A DNA stretch of 35,526 bases, from positions 1-35,526 of the forward strand of contig NZ_JBBECC010000058.1 of assembly GCF_040882025.1 (NCBI RefSeq). Direction: 5' to 3'. Both the position numbers and the translations under genes were made by a program. Each line of letters opens with the position of its first letter. Within the stretch, counting starts at the first letter, position 1. Below the pieces are notes generated by a model. It ran no database searches, was not told where the DNA came from, and saw only the letters and a program-made list of their open reading frames with translations. This DNA comes from Parvibaculum sp040882025 (GTDB lineage Bacteria; Pseudomonadota; Alphaproteobacteria; Parvibaculales; Parvibaculaceae). This document shows positions 22,442 through 30,361 of the stretch, piece after piece.

Positions 22442-25114
22442 TCAACGCTCGCCGACCAGAACCTCGCGCTTTCCCTGATGATTTGGCGGGCTGACCACAC
22501 CCTGTTCTTCCATAAGCTCGATCAAGCGCGCGGCGCGATTGTAGCCGATCTGCAAACGGCGCTGGATGTAGCTCGTCGAGGCGCGCTTGTCGCGCGCGAC
22601 GATCGCCACCGCCTTGTCGTAGAGGTCGTCGCCCGAGCCGGGGCTGTCGAAGGCGAAGGGGTCGCCACCCTCGTCCTCCTCGGCCGTGATCGCCTCGAGA
22701 TATTCGGGCACGCCCTGTTTCTTCAGGAAGGTCACGACCTTCTCGACTTCCTCGTCCGACACGAAGGGTCCGTGGACGCGGCGGATGCGGCCGCCGCCGG
22801 CCATGTAGAGCATGTCGCCCTGGCCAAGAAGCTGTTCGGCACCCTGTTCGCCGAGGATCGTGCGGCTGTCGATCTTCGATGTCACCTGGAAGGAAATGCG
22901 GGTCGGGAAATTGGCTTTGATGGTGCCGGTGATGACGTCGACGGAGGGGCGCTGCGTCGCCGTGACGATATGGATGCCGGCGGCGCGCGCCATTTGCGCG
23001 AGGCGCTGCACGGCGGCCTCGATTTCCTTGCCGGCAACCATCATCAGGTCGGCCATTTCGTCGACGATAACGACGATGAAGGGCATGGGCGCAAGGTCCA
23101 TTTCCTCTTCCTCGTAGATCGCCTCGCCGCTTTCGCGATCGAAGCCCGTCTGCACGGTGCGCACCAGAACCTCGCCGCGGGCGTTGGCTTCCGAGACGCG
23201 CGTGTTGTAACCATCGATGTTCCGTACACCGACTTTCGACATCTTGCGGTAGCGGTCTTCCATTTCCTTGACGACCCATTTCAGCGCGACGACGGCCTTT
23301 TTGGGCTCCGTCACGACGGGGGCCAGGAGATGGGGGATGCCGTCATAGACGCTGAGTTCCAGCATCTTCGGGTCGATCATGATCAGCTTGCACTGGTCGG
23401 GCGAGAGACGGTAGAGCAGCGACAGGATCATCGTGTTGATGCCGACCGACTTGCCGGAGCCCGTCGTGCCGGCGATCAGCAGATGCGGCATGCGCGTCAG
23501 ATCCGATAGCACCGGCTCGCCGCCGATGTTCTTGCCGAGCGCCAGCGTCAGCTTCGATCCTGAATTCTCGTAATCGCGCGTTTCGAGAAGCTCGCGCAGA
23601 TAGACCATTTCGCGGCGCGCATTGGGAAGCTCGATGCCGATGACGTTGCGCCCCGGCACCACGGCGACGCGGGTCGAGACGGCGCTCATCGAGCGGGCGA
23701 TATCGTCGGCGAGCGAAATGACGCGCGAGGACTTGATGCCGGGCGCGGGTTCCAGTTCGTAAAGCGTGACGACGGGACCGGGACGCACCGAAATGATCTC
23801 GCCCTTGATGCCGAAATCGTCGAGCACGGATTCAAGCAGGCGGGCGTTCGCCTGCAGCGCGTCGTCGGTCAGCTTGGCGGTCAGGGCCGGCGGTTTCGGC
23901 CTTGTGAGCAGGCTCAAGGGCGGCAATTGATAATTGCCCGCAGGCTCCAGCGGCAAACGCGGCTGGGCCTCGCGGATGGCGCGGTTCGACGGTTTCAACG
24001 GCTTCGTTTCGCCGCGCGCGACGCGCGGGGCGGGGCGGTCGATTTTCGGTTCGACACGTTCGGCGAGCTGGCGCTCGCGCGCCGCGCGGCGGCGGGCGCG
24101 GCGCTCGGCGGCGCTTTCATCGAGGCTGCGCTGGCCGAAGCTGCCCTGCCTGCCGGCGCGGGCGGCATCGATTTCCGCCTGGGTCAGCGGCGCGTAATCG
24201 CCGCGCCGCAACAGGCGGTCCAGGCCGTCGGTCAGCCGGTCGCCGATTTCCCAGGCGAGAATGCGCAGGCGGCTCGGCTCGACATCGGGGCGATAGGGAC
24301 GGGCGGGTGTTTCGTCGGCGTCCGCGCGGCGGCGCGGCCGTGCGCCGGATGAGTAGCGGCGTTCTTCCTCGGCAACGACCTTCGTCCCGCGCCAGTCGCG
24401 CAGCCGGACAAATGCCGCCCGCAAATCGGCCAGGGAAATGTCGGTCGCGAAGAGGAGCAGGAAAAAGGCGACGGGCACCGTCAGCAGAACCGTCAGCGTC
24501 CAGGCGACGGCGTCGGCGGTGAAGGGGGAAAAGAGACTGAAACCGAGCGCCGCCAGGCCGTCGCCGAGCAGACCGCCAAGACCGAGCGCCAGCGGCCAGA
24601 AGGAAAAGCGCGGCATGGCGCTCAGCGCCATTGCGGCGAAAAGCGTCGCGGCGAGCCAGGCGGCGACGCGGAAGACGAGCCAGTTCGCGCCGCGATGCGC
24701 GAAGGCGCGCGCGCCCCAGACGAAACAGGGCAGCAGCAGCACCACGCAGGCAAGACCAAGCGCATTCAGAAGGATGTCGGCGACATAGGCGCCGGGCAGA
24801 CCCATCCAGTTGCCGGGCGGCCGTGTTGTCGCGTTGTTGAGGCTCGGATCGTCGATCGACCAGCTCAGCACGGACAAGAGCGTGAAGGCGCCGAGCGCGA
24901 CCAGCGCGACACCCAGCCCCTCGAACGCGCGGCGCGCCAGGAACGCCCGCAACGACGGTGGCAGAAAGGCGAGCGGGTTGACGAGCCAGCTCCTCACGCG
25001 CTGCATCCTCCGATTGCCCCTCGGGGCGGCCTGCTTCCGGGAGCGGTTCCCCGGAGGCATCTTGCTCTTCTTTGTGGCAGGCTTGCGACCTGCCCGCGCC
25101 GACGCGCCGATCAC
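22442..25114 (-). CDS. ftsK: DNA translocase FtsK
   Basis: An 890-aa division-septum ATPase that pumps chromosome termini and activates XerCD at dif. The N-terminal part (about residues 60-240) holds four hydrophobic membrane segments. A Pro/Arg/Ala-rich linker follows. The motor has Walker A GTTGSGKS at about 547-554, Walker B FIVVIVDEMADLMM and the TQRPSVDVITG segment. The C-terminal gamma winged helix (DKAVAIVARDKRASTSYIQRRLQIGYNRAA) would read KOPS sequences. The start is a GTG overlapping the stop of the DapC-like gene in a 4-nt GTGA, so translation is coupled; ATGs at 25060 and 25006 are alternatives. Upstream CtrA and DnaA boxes suggest cell-cycle timing. Confidence 0.95.
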   Translation of the reverse strand: MIGASARAGRKPATKKSKMPPGNRSRKQAAPRGNRRMQRVRSWLVNPLAFLPPSLRAFLARRAFEGLGVALVALGAFTLLSVLSWSIDDPSLNNATTRPPGNWMGLPGAYVADILLNALGLACVVLLLPCFVWGARAFAHRGANWLVFRVAAWLAATLFAAMALSAMPRFSFWPLALGLGGLLGDGLAALGFSLFSPFTADAVAWTLTVLLTVPVAFFLLLFATDISLADLRAAFVRLRDWRGTKVVAEEERRYSSGARPRRRADADETPARPYRPDVEPSRLRILAWEIGDRLTDGLDRLLRRGDYAPLTQAEIDAARAGRQGSFGQRSLDESAAERRARRRAARERQLAERVEPKIDRPAPRVARGETKPLKPSNRAIREAQPRLPLEPAGNYQLPPLSLLTRPKPPALTAKLTDDALQANARLLESVLDDFGIKGEIISVRPGPVVTLYELEPAPGIKSSRVISLADDIARSMSAVSTRVAVVPGRNVIGIELPNARREMVYLRELLETRDYENSGSKLTLALGKNIGGEPVLSDLTRMPHLLIAGTTGSGKSVGINTMILSLLYRLSPDQCKLIMIDPKMLELSVYDGIPHLLAPVVTEPKKAVVALKWVVKEMEDRYRKMSKVGVRNIDGYNTRVSEANARGEVLVRTVQTGFDRESGEAIYEEEEMDLAPMPFIVVIVDEMADLMMVAGKEIEAAVQRLAQMARAAGIHIVTATQRPSVDVITGTIKANFPTRISFQVTSKIDSRTILGEQGAEQLLGQGDMLYMAGGGRIRRVHGPFVSDEEVEKVVTFLKKQGVPEYLEAITAEEDEGGDPFAFDSPGSGDDLYDKAVAIVARDKRASTSYIQRRLQIGYNRAARLIELMEEQGVVSPPNHQGKREVLVGER

Positions 25115-26343
25115 AGGACCTCAGCCATGCGCGCCAGCGCTTCTTCGGTTTCGCCGAGGCCGTCGACCAGGGCGACGCGAATATAGGCCGCGCCGGGATT
25201 GCCCGGTGGACCGTAAGGCGAATCTTCGCGCGAGAGGTAGGCGCCGGGCAACACTTTCACGCCCGCCTTCGCCCAGAGTTCGCGCGCAGCCTTTTCGCCG
25301 TCGCCGACATCGAGCCAGAGAAAGAAGCCGCCCGGCGGCCGGTAAAAGCCCAGACGATTGCCGAAGACCCGTTCGGCGGCGTCGATCTTGGCGCGGTAGA
25401 GGTCGCGGTTGGCGGCGGCATGGGCGTCGTCGGCCCAGCAGGCGGCGCTTGCGGCCATCAGCGGCAGCGGCACTTGCGGCGCGGCGATGTTGCGGAAATT
25501 GCGGAAGCGGGTCATCAGGGCGCGCCCGCCGGCGCAGAAGCCCGAGCGCAGGCCCGGCAGGCTCGAGCGCTTCGACAGCGAATGGAAGACGATCAGATCG
25601 GCGAAGGAGTCGGCCGCACCGGCATCGGCCGCCAGCGCCGCCTGCAGGGCGCTTGCGGGCGGTTCGCGGTCGTAGATGTCGGCATAGCATTCGTCGACCG
25701 CCAGCACGATGCCGTGGCGGCGGGAAAGCGCGACGAGGCGCGTCAGCCAGTCGAGGCTCGCCACCGCGCCTTGCGGGTTGGCCGGCGAGCAGAAATAGAT
25801 CATCGCGGTGCGGGCGAGCAGCTCTTCGGGCAGAGCTTCGAAATCGGGCATGAAGCCCGTTTCGCGGGTCGAGGCCACATAGACCGGCTCGGCACCGGCG
25901 GCCAGCGCGGCTGCCGCATAGCACTGGTAGAAGGGATTGGGCATCAGGATGGCTGGCCGCTTGCCCCGTTTTTCCGGCGGCGTCGCGACCAGAGCGATGT
26001 TGAAAAGGGCCTCGCGGGTGCCGTTGACCGGCAGGATCTGAAGATCGGGGTCGAGGGCGGCGCCCTTGCCGATCGCGTCGGCGATACCATAGCGCCGGCC
26101 GAGCCAGCCGGCCGCAGCGGCGCGGAATTCGGCGGTACCGACGATCGGCGGATATTTGCCGAAAAGCGCCGCATGGCGGGTGATTTCGTCCATCACGAAG
26201 GGCGGAAAGGGGTGCTGCGGTTCACCCAGCGACATGACAAGCGGCGGCTTGCCCGGCGCGATCCCCTCGATCAGCGCATTGAGACGCGGGAAGGGGCTGT
26301 CGGGCAGGCTGTCGAAACGGGAGGCGGATGCACTGTCCGTCAT
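25111..26343 (-). CDS. Class I/II aminotransferase, DapC-like (succinyldiaminopimelate type)
   Basis: A 410-aa fold-type I PLP enzyme. Closest resemblance is to the DapC group, which transaminates N-succinyl-2-amino-6-ketopimelate in lysine and peptidoglycan precursor synthesis. Seen: PLVMSLGEPQHPFPPFV (SxGEPxHP is typical), LPVNGTREALFNIALV, MPNPFYQCY, FCSPANPQGAVAS, VDECYADIY and the Schiff-base Lys258 in FHSLSKRSSLPGLRSGF. ATG 26343 was chosen because the upstream extension lacks aminotransferase features. It overlaps ftsK by 4 nt, and heads a dapC-like/ftsK/lolA unit. Other class I amino-acid transaminase activity remains possible. Confidence 0.84.
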   Translation of the reverse strand: MTDSASASRFDSLPDSPFPRLNALIEGIAPGKPPLVMSLGEPQHPFPPFVMDEITRHAALFGKYPPIVGTAEFRAAAAGWLGRRYGIADAIGKGAALDPDLQILPVNGTREALFNIALVATPPEKRGKRPAILMPNPFYQCYAAAALAAGAEPVYVASTRETGFMPDFEALPEELLARTAMIYFCSPANPQGAVASLDWLTRLVALSRRHGIVLAVDECYADIYDREPPASALQAALAADAGAADSFADLIVFHSLSKRSSLPGLRSGFCAGGRALMTRFRNFRNIAAPQVPLPLMAASAACWADDAHAAANRDLYRAKIDAAERVFGNRLGFYRPPGGFFLWLDVGDGEKAARELWAKAGVKVLPGAYLSREDSPYGPPGNPGAAYIRVALVDGLGETEEALARMAEVL

Positions 26344-26489
26344 GAAACTCGCGCGGGATTCGGGGCCGGGTTTGAGGAAACGGGCGGGTCCCAATGGTTA
26401 AGCTGGCGCGATCTTAGCGGTGGCCGTGCGATGGGTCCAGTGGTGCGGCACGCCGCACCCGGTGGAAAAAGCTGTGGAATTCCCGCGCC

Positions 26490-26531
26490 TTATCCACACA
26501 ATTGCAAGCAAATTATTAACCATTGGTTAAC
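26490..26531. promoter_or_regulatory. DnaA box and CtrA-type box upstream of the dapC-like/ftsK operon
   Basis: TTATCCACA (26490-26498) is a perfect DnaA 9-mer; an imperfect inverse, TGTGGAATT, lies just left at about 26474. TTAACCATTGGTTAAC (26516-26531) matches the CtrA consensus TTAA-N7-TTAAC and is palindromic. A GANTC methylation site (GATTC, 26357-26361) sits near the operon start. All lie 15-190 nt upstream of the minus-strand start at 26343. Binding is inferred. Confidence 0.55.
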
Positions 26532-26534
26532 GAT

Positions 26535-26559
26535 CCAGGGCGGCCCGCGGCCGCCCTGG
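26535..26559 (-). terminator. GC hairpin after amt1
   Basis: A perfect 11-bp stem, CCAGGGCGGCC (26535-26545) with GGCCGCCCTGG (26549-26559), and a 3-nt loop, 9 nt past the amt stop. No U-tract follows, so termination may be inefficient or Rho-assisted. Confidence 0.55.
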
Positions 26560-26568
26560 AGAACGCGG

Positions 26569-27819
26569 TCAGCGAACCGGAATCTCGGATTCGGGGTTGG
26601 CGCCGATATTGTGGATCGACAGGTCGGCGCCGCGGCGCTCCTGCTCCTCGGTCAGGCGGATGCCGACGACCAGCTTCAGGCCGCCATAGACGGCAAAACC
26701 CAGCGCGGCGGCATAGACGACGCCCGCCAGCGAGCCGGCAAGCTGGCTCATGAAAGTGACGCCGCCAAGGCCGCCCAGTTCCACCATGCCGAAGATGCCG
26801 GCCGCCACGCCGCCCCAGAGGCCGCAAAGCCCGTGCAGCGGCCAGACGCCCAGCACATCGTCGATCTTCAGACGGCGCTGGCAGAAGTCGAACATGACGA
26901 CGAAGAGGGCGCCGGCAACGCCGCCGACGATCAGCGAGCCGACGGGGTGCATGATGTCGGAGCCGGCGCAGACGGCAACGAGGCCCGCCAGCGCGCCGTT
27001 ATGGATGAAGCCCGGATCGTTGCGACCGGCAACCAGCGAGGCCAGAATGCCGCCGGCCATGGCCAGCACCGAATTCATGGCGACGAGGCCGGAGACGCCC
27101 TCGAGCGACTGGGCCGACATGACGTTGAAGCCGAACCAGCCGATGCAGAGCAGCCAGGAGCCGAGCGCCAGCCACGGGATCGAGGAGGGCGGGAAGCCGA
27201 TCAGCTTGCCGTCCGCCGTGTAGCGGCCGGCGCGGCGGCCGAGCATGATGACGGCGGCAAAGGCGAGCCAGCCGCCGACCGCGTGCACGACGATCGAGCC
27301 CGCGAAATCGTGGAAGGGCGCGCCGAAGGCGCCTTCCAGCCAGTCCTGGAAGCCCCAATTGCCGTTCCAGACGAGACCCTCATAGAAGGGATAGACCAGA
27401 CCGACCACGATTGCGGTTGCGACGGCCTGCGGCCAGAAGCGGGCGCGCTCGGCGATGCCGCCGGAAATGATCGCCGGAATGGCGGCCGCGAAGGTCAGCA
27501 GGAAGAAGAACTTCACCAGACCGAGGCCCTGCGGACCGTAGGCGGACCCCTCCGTTGCGCCGCTCAATTCGGCGGCGCCGACCAGAAAGTCGACGCCATA
27601 GGCGACGCTGTAGCCGATGAAGAAATAGCTCACCGTCGAAACGGCGAAATCCGCCAGAATTTTCACCAGCGCATTGACCTGGTTCTTGTGGCGCACCGTG
27701 CCGACTTCGAGAAAGGCGAAGCCCGAATGCATCGCGAAAACCAGAATCGCGCCCATCAGAATGAAAAAGACGTCGCCGCCGGCGCCGAGGCCGGCGCTTG
27801 CGCTTTCGATCGGATCCAT
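26569..27819 (-). CDS. Ammonium transporter (Amt family), copy 1
   Basis: A 416-aa inner-membrane ammonium channel of the Amt/Mep/Rh superfamily with about 11 membrane segments. Conserved pore parts: FHDFAGSIVVHAVGGW (Asp and the first twin histidine 8 residues later), GWFGFN, IHNGALAGLVAV, and the second histidine in VWPLHGLCGLWGG. Unlike the two other Amt genes here it has no cleavable signal peptide, and it ends in a short hydrophilic tail (RRGADLSIHNIGANPESE). GGGAG, part of a GGGAGATCTCCC palindrome, lies 7 nt before the ATG. A sigma-54-like site is about 100 nt upstream. It is in the subfamily with GGW after the first histidine, as is copy 2. Confidence 0.92.
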   Translation of the reverse strand: MDPIESASAGLGAGGDVFFILMGAILVFAMHSGFAFLEVGTVRHKNQVNALVKILADFAVSTVSYFFIGYSVAYGVDFLVGAAELSGATEGSAYGPQGLGLVKFFFLLTFAAAIPAIISGGIAERARFWPQAVATAIVVGLVYPFYEGLVWNGNWGFQDWLEGAFGAPFHDFAGSIVVHAVGGWLAFAAVIMLGRRAGRYTADGKLIGFPPSSIPWLALGSWLLCIGWFGFNVMSAQSLEGVSGLVAMNSVLAMAGGILASLVAGRNDPGFIHNGALAGLVAVCAGSDIMHPVGSLIVGGVAGALFVVMFDFCQRRLKIDDVLGVWPLHGLCGLWGGVAAGIFGMVELGGLGGVTFMSQLAGSLAGVVYAAALGFAVYGGLKLVVGIRLTEEQERRGADLSIHNIGANPESEIPVR

Positions 27820-27917
27820 GGGAGATCTCCCTGTTCGTTGCCACCGGTCGCCCGGACGAACTCCCCCGTCGGGCGGCTGAGAGCCGTTGCCGGCCTTTTT
27901 CTTCAGCGCCCTGCTCA

Positions 27918-27933
27918 ATCAAGAGGCATGCCA
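27918..27933 (-). promoter_or_regulatory. Sigma-54-like promoter element of amt1
   Basis: On the minus strand TGGCAT-GCCTC-TTGAT has the -24/-12 layout (hexamer, 5-nt spacer, TTG) but GA instead of the canonical GC at -12. It lies about 100 nt upstream of the amt1 ATG. It resembles the elements before glnK and amt3. Confidence 0.45.
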
Positions 27934-28120
27934 CAGCGATGCTGCTTTGAACGGCAGGGACGATCAATGGTTTAGCAGGAAGGGTTACGGGCGGGTGCTC
28001 AAAACCGCCTAGCGAATGAACACGCTTTGGAGGCAATCGGCCTAAATGTTATGCAAATAAGGCGCTGCCTGGAAATCAGGCGGGGCGATGTTTCGGTTCG
28101 TCCGCCATTCCCGCTCGCGG

Positions 28121-28157
28121 AAAAAACGGAGCCCGGGAGGGGACCTACCGGGCTCCG
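28121..28157 (-). terminator. Rho-independent terminator of amt2
   Basis: Minus strand: perfect 10-bp stem CGGAGCCCGG (28148-28157) with CCGGGCTCCG (28127-28136), 11-nt loop, then six U (28121-28126). It lies about 100 nt past the amt2 stop and would end the glnK-amt2 transcript. Confidence 0.92.
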
Positions 28158-28259
28158 AGGTTCACCGCCGACGCCCCGAATTTGGTGGCAGGGGACGCCG
28201 GCGGCTGCGGGAGGAGAGCGGAGACCCGAGGAAGGCCTCCGCGCTCATGATTGTCGAAG

Positions 28260-29603
28260 CTAGTTGGTCACGAACTCGGGATAGGCTTCGATACCGATCT
28301 CGGCCTTGTCCATACCCATCATTTCCTCTTCCTCGGTGGAGCGGATGCCGATTGTGACACGCAGCGCCAGCCAGAGGATGAGGCTCGTCAGAGCCACGAA
28401 GAGGCCGATCGAGACGACGCCCGTCGCCTGGACGGCGAAGCTCGTGTCCGCATTGGTCAACGGAACCGCCATCGTGCCCCAGATGCCGGCGAAGAGATGG
28501 ACCGGGATCGCGCCCACCACGTCGTCGATATGGAGCTTGTCGAGCAGCGGCACCGTCAGCACGACGATGATGCCGCCGATGGCGCCGATGCCAAGCGCCC
28601 AGCCCAGCGTCGGGGCCAGCGGTTCGGCCGTGATCGAGACGAGACCGGCAAGCGCGCCGTTCAACGCCATGGTTATGTCGACCTTCTTGTAGAGGAGCTG
28701 CGTCAGCGCCATCGCCGCGACCACACCGCCGGCGGCGGCGATGTTGGTGTTGATGAAGATGGTCGCCACCGCGTTCGCGTCGGCGACGGTGCCCAGCGCG
28801 AGCTGCGAGCCGCCGTTGAAGCCGAACCAGCCCAGCCAGAGGATGAAGGTGCCGAGGGTGGCCAGCGGCATCGAGGAACCGGGCATCGGGTTGATGCCGC
28901 CGCCCTTGACGTATTTGCCGAGGCGCGGCCCGAGGATGATCGCGCCCATCAGCGCGGCCCAGCCGCCCGTCGAGTGAACGATCGTCGAACCGGCGAAGTC
29001 GGAAAAGCCCATTTCGCTGAGCCAGCCGCCGCCCCACTGCCAGGCGCCCTGGATCGGATAGATGAAGCCGGTCAGGAAAACCGTGAAGAGGAGGAAGGGC
29101 CAGAGGCGGATGCGCTCGGCCAGCGTGCCCGACACGATCGACGCGGCGGTGGCCACGAAGACCATCTGGAAGTACCAGTCGGACGCTGACGCATAACCCG
29201 TGCCGTCCGCAGAGGCACCGGCCGAGTCGTCGACGCCCCAGAGCGACAACGAGCCGAAATAACCGCCGTCGACGCCGTCATACATCAAGTTGTAGCCGAC
29301 GAGATAATAGAGAATGCCGGCGATCGAATAGAGGCCGATATTCTTCGTGCATTGCATCGCGACATTCTTGGAGCGGACAAGGCCCGCTTCGAGCATGGTG
29401 AAGCCCGCCGCCATCCACATGACGAGGAAGCCCGTCATCAGAAACAGCAAGGTGTTGAAGATATATGCCGTTTCCGGGGCGCTCAGTTCGAACGCCTCTT
29501 CCGCGATCTCTTCGACTTCCTGCGCCATCGACGGCACAGTCATTGCCAGTATCGCGAGCCCCGCCATGCCCGCCAGGCGTGTGTATCTTCCTAATTCAGT
29601 CAT
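28260..29603 (-). CDS. Ammonium transporter (Amt family), copy 2, partner of GlnK
   Basis: A 447-aa Amt channel. A cleavable signal peptide (LAGMAGLAILAMTVPSMAQ, cleavage after SMA) is followed by an acidic stretch and the membrane core. Pore motifs: SDFAGSTIVHSTGGW (Asp and first histidine), GWFGFNGGSQ, DITMALNGALAGLVSI, AIPVHLFAGIWG (second histidine). The cytoplasmic C-terminal tail (TEEEEMMGMDKAEIGIEAYPEF) has the EExxGxDxxExGxxAY form through which GlnK usually regulates Amt. AGAGGAA lies a few nt before the ATG. It follows glnK by 65 nt, so it is the classic glnK-amtB pair and is expected to be shut by GlnK after ammonium upshift. Confidence 0.93.
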   Translation of the reverse strand: MTELGRYTRLAGMAGLAILAMTVPSMAQEVEEIAEEAFELSAPETAYIFNTLLFLMTGFLVMWMAAGFTMLEAGLVRSKNVAMQCTKNIGLYSIAGILYYLVGYNLMYDGVDGGYFGSLSLWGVDDSAGASADGTGYASASDWYFQMVFVATAASIVSGTLAERIRLWPFLLFTVFLTGFIYPIQGAWQWGGGWLSEMGFSDFAGSTIVHSTGGWAALMGAIILGPRLGKYVKGGGINPMPGSSMPLATLGTFILWLGWFGFNGGSQLALGTVADANAVATIFINTNIAAAGGVVAAMALTQLLYKKVDITMALNGALAGLVSITAEPLAPTLGWALGIGAIGGIIVVLTVPLLDKLHIDDVVGAIPVHLFAGIWGTMAVPLTNADTSFAVQATGVVSIGLFVALTSLILWLALRVTIGIRSTEEEEMMGMDKAEIGIEAYPEFVTN

Positions 29604-29668
29604 CGTTCCTCTCTCGTTAGAGGGTTGCCGTCCCCGTTGCCGCGAAACCTCTTCGATCCGTATAGGGA

Positions 29669-30007
29669 TTAAATAGCTTCCGCGTCCGTCTCGCCGGTGC
29701 GGATACGCAGCACCTGCTCCACGGAAATTACAAAAATCTTGCCATCGCCGATCTGACCGGTCTTGGCGGCGCCGCTGATGGCCGAAACGACGGCATCGGC
29801 CTGGCCGGCAGCGACCACAATCTCGATCTTCAGCTTCGGCAGAAAGTTCACCGCATACTCCGCGCCGCGGTAAATTTCGGTCTGACCCTTCTGACGGCCG
29901 TAGCCTTTGACTTCCGTCACCGTCAGGCCCTGGACGCCGATCGCGGTCAACGCTTCACGGACTTCGTCCAGCTTGAATGGCTTGATGATCGCCATAACGA
30001 GCTTCAT
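29669..30007 (-). CDS. glnK: P-II nitrogen regulatory protein
   Basis: A 112-aa trimeric signal protein that binds ATP/ADP and 2-oxoglutarate, reports nitrogen status, and blocks Amt channels through its T-loop. Seen: MKLVMAIIKPFKLDEVREAL, the T-loop VKGYGRQKGQTEIYRGAEY with the uridylylation target Tyr51, VVAAGQADAVVSAISGAAKTGQIGDGKIFV and EQVLRIRTGETDAEAI. These and the length match GlnB/GlnK exactly. The neighbouring amt gene identifies it as GlnK rather than GlnB. ATG 30007 is the family start. Upstream are a sigma-54-like site (30124-30139) and an NtrC-type palindrome (30232-30248), so NtrBC control is likely. Confidence 0.95.
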   Translation of the reverse strand: MKLVMAIIKPFKLDEVREALTAIGVQGLTVTEVKGYGRQKGQTEIYRGAEYAVNFLPKLKIEIVVAAGQADAVVSAISGAAKTGQIGDGKIFVISVEQVLRIRTGETDAEAI

Positions 30008-30123
30008 TTGAGTTTCCTCTTCGTCTTGCCGCCGGGCCGCCTCGTGCTCCCGGCGTGTTGCTTGTCCATTCCCTGCCGCAAGACGCGTTGCGACGGCGGC
30101 AAGGGCGCGGACCGATACTACCA

Positions 30124-30139
30124 ATCAAGAACCGTGCCG
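30124..30139 (-). promoter_or_regulatory. Sigma-54-like promoter element of glnK-amt2
   Basis: Minus strand CGGCAC-GGTTC-TTGAT: -24 element GGCAC, 5-nt spacer, -12 element TTG followed by A rather than the usual C. It lies about 120 nt upstream of the glnK ATG, with an NtrC-type site about 100 nt further up. Confidence 0.55.
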
Positions 30140-30231
30140 CGCCGCGAAGATGAAAAACGCGCCGGAGTCCGGCCGATTTCCGGGCGCGAACGGGCACTAT
30201 GCGCCGTAATGCCCTCCTCGCAGCGCGGGGC

Positions 30232-30248
30232 TGCACAAATTCTGTGCA
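30232..30248. promoter_or_regulatory. NtrC-type palindrome upstream of glnK
   Basis: TGCAC-AAATTCT-GTGCA is a perfect match to the NtrC half-site arrangement TGCAC-N7-GTGCA. It is about 100 nt upstream of the sigma-54-like element, as expected for an enhancer site. Confidence 0.65.
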
Positions 30249-30310
30249 CGGCTTTCCGCCGACAGTCAGCCCACGGATCGATGCCGTGCAGGGCGCATTT
30301 CCGTGCAAAC

Positions 30311-30338
30311 AAAAAGGGCGCTCCATCAAGGAGCGCCC
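30311..30338 (-). terminator. Rho-independent terminator of amt3
   Basis: Minus strand: stem GGGCGCTCC (30330-30338) with GGAGCGCCC (30316-30324), 5-nt loop, then five U (30311-30315). It lies 23 nt past the amt3 stop. Confidence 0.93.
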
Positions 30339-30361
30339 CTTTCGCAGCGATGCCGCGCCGT

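Larger units (their letters stand above)
27820..28259. promoter_or_regulatory. Intergenic region between amt copies 1 and 2
   Basis: A 440-nt non-coding stretch holding the amt1 ribosome-binding palindrome (27820-27831), a sigma-54-like element (27918-27933) and the amt2 terminator (28121-28157). I see no RNA gene or credible protein in the remaining part. Confidence 0.6.
30008..30361. promoter_or_regulatory. Intergenic region between glnK and amt copy 3
   Basis: A 354-nt stretch containing the glnK leader, sigma-54-like element, NtrC-type palindrome and the amt3 terminator. No further gene is seen. Confidence 0.6.

Noticed and set aside
26474..26531. Replication origin suggested by adjacent DnaA and CtrA boxes
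   Set aside because: Only one perfect DnaA box in about 200 nt and no origin-typical genes (hemE, parAB, dnaA, rpmH) nearby; a promoter role for the ftsK operon is simpler.
25072..27975. A 967-codon open frame on the plus strand
   Set aside because: It is antisense to the DapC-like aminotransferase, amt1 and the end of ftsK, crosses their intergenic regions, and shows no domain; it is a GC-bias shadow.
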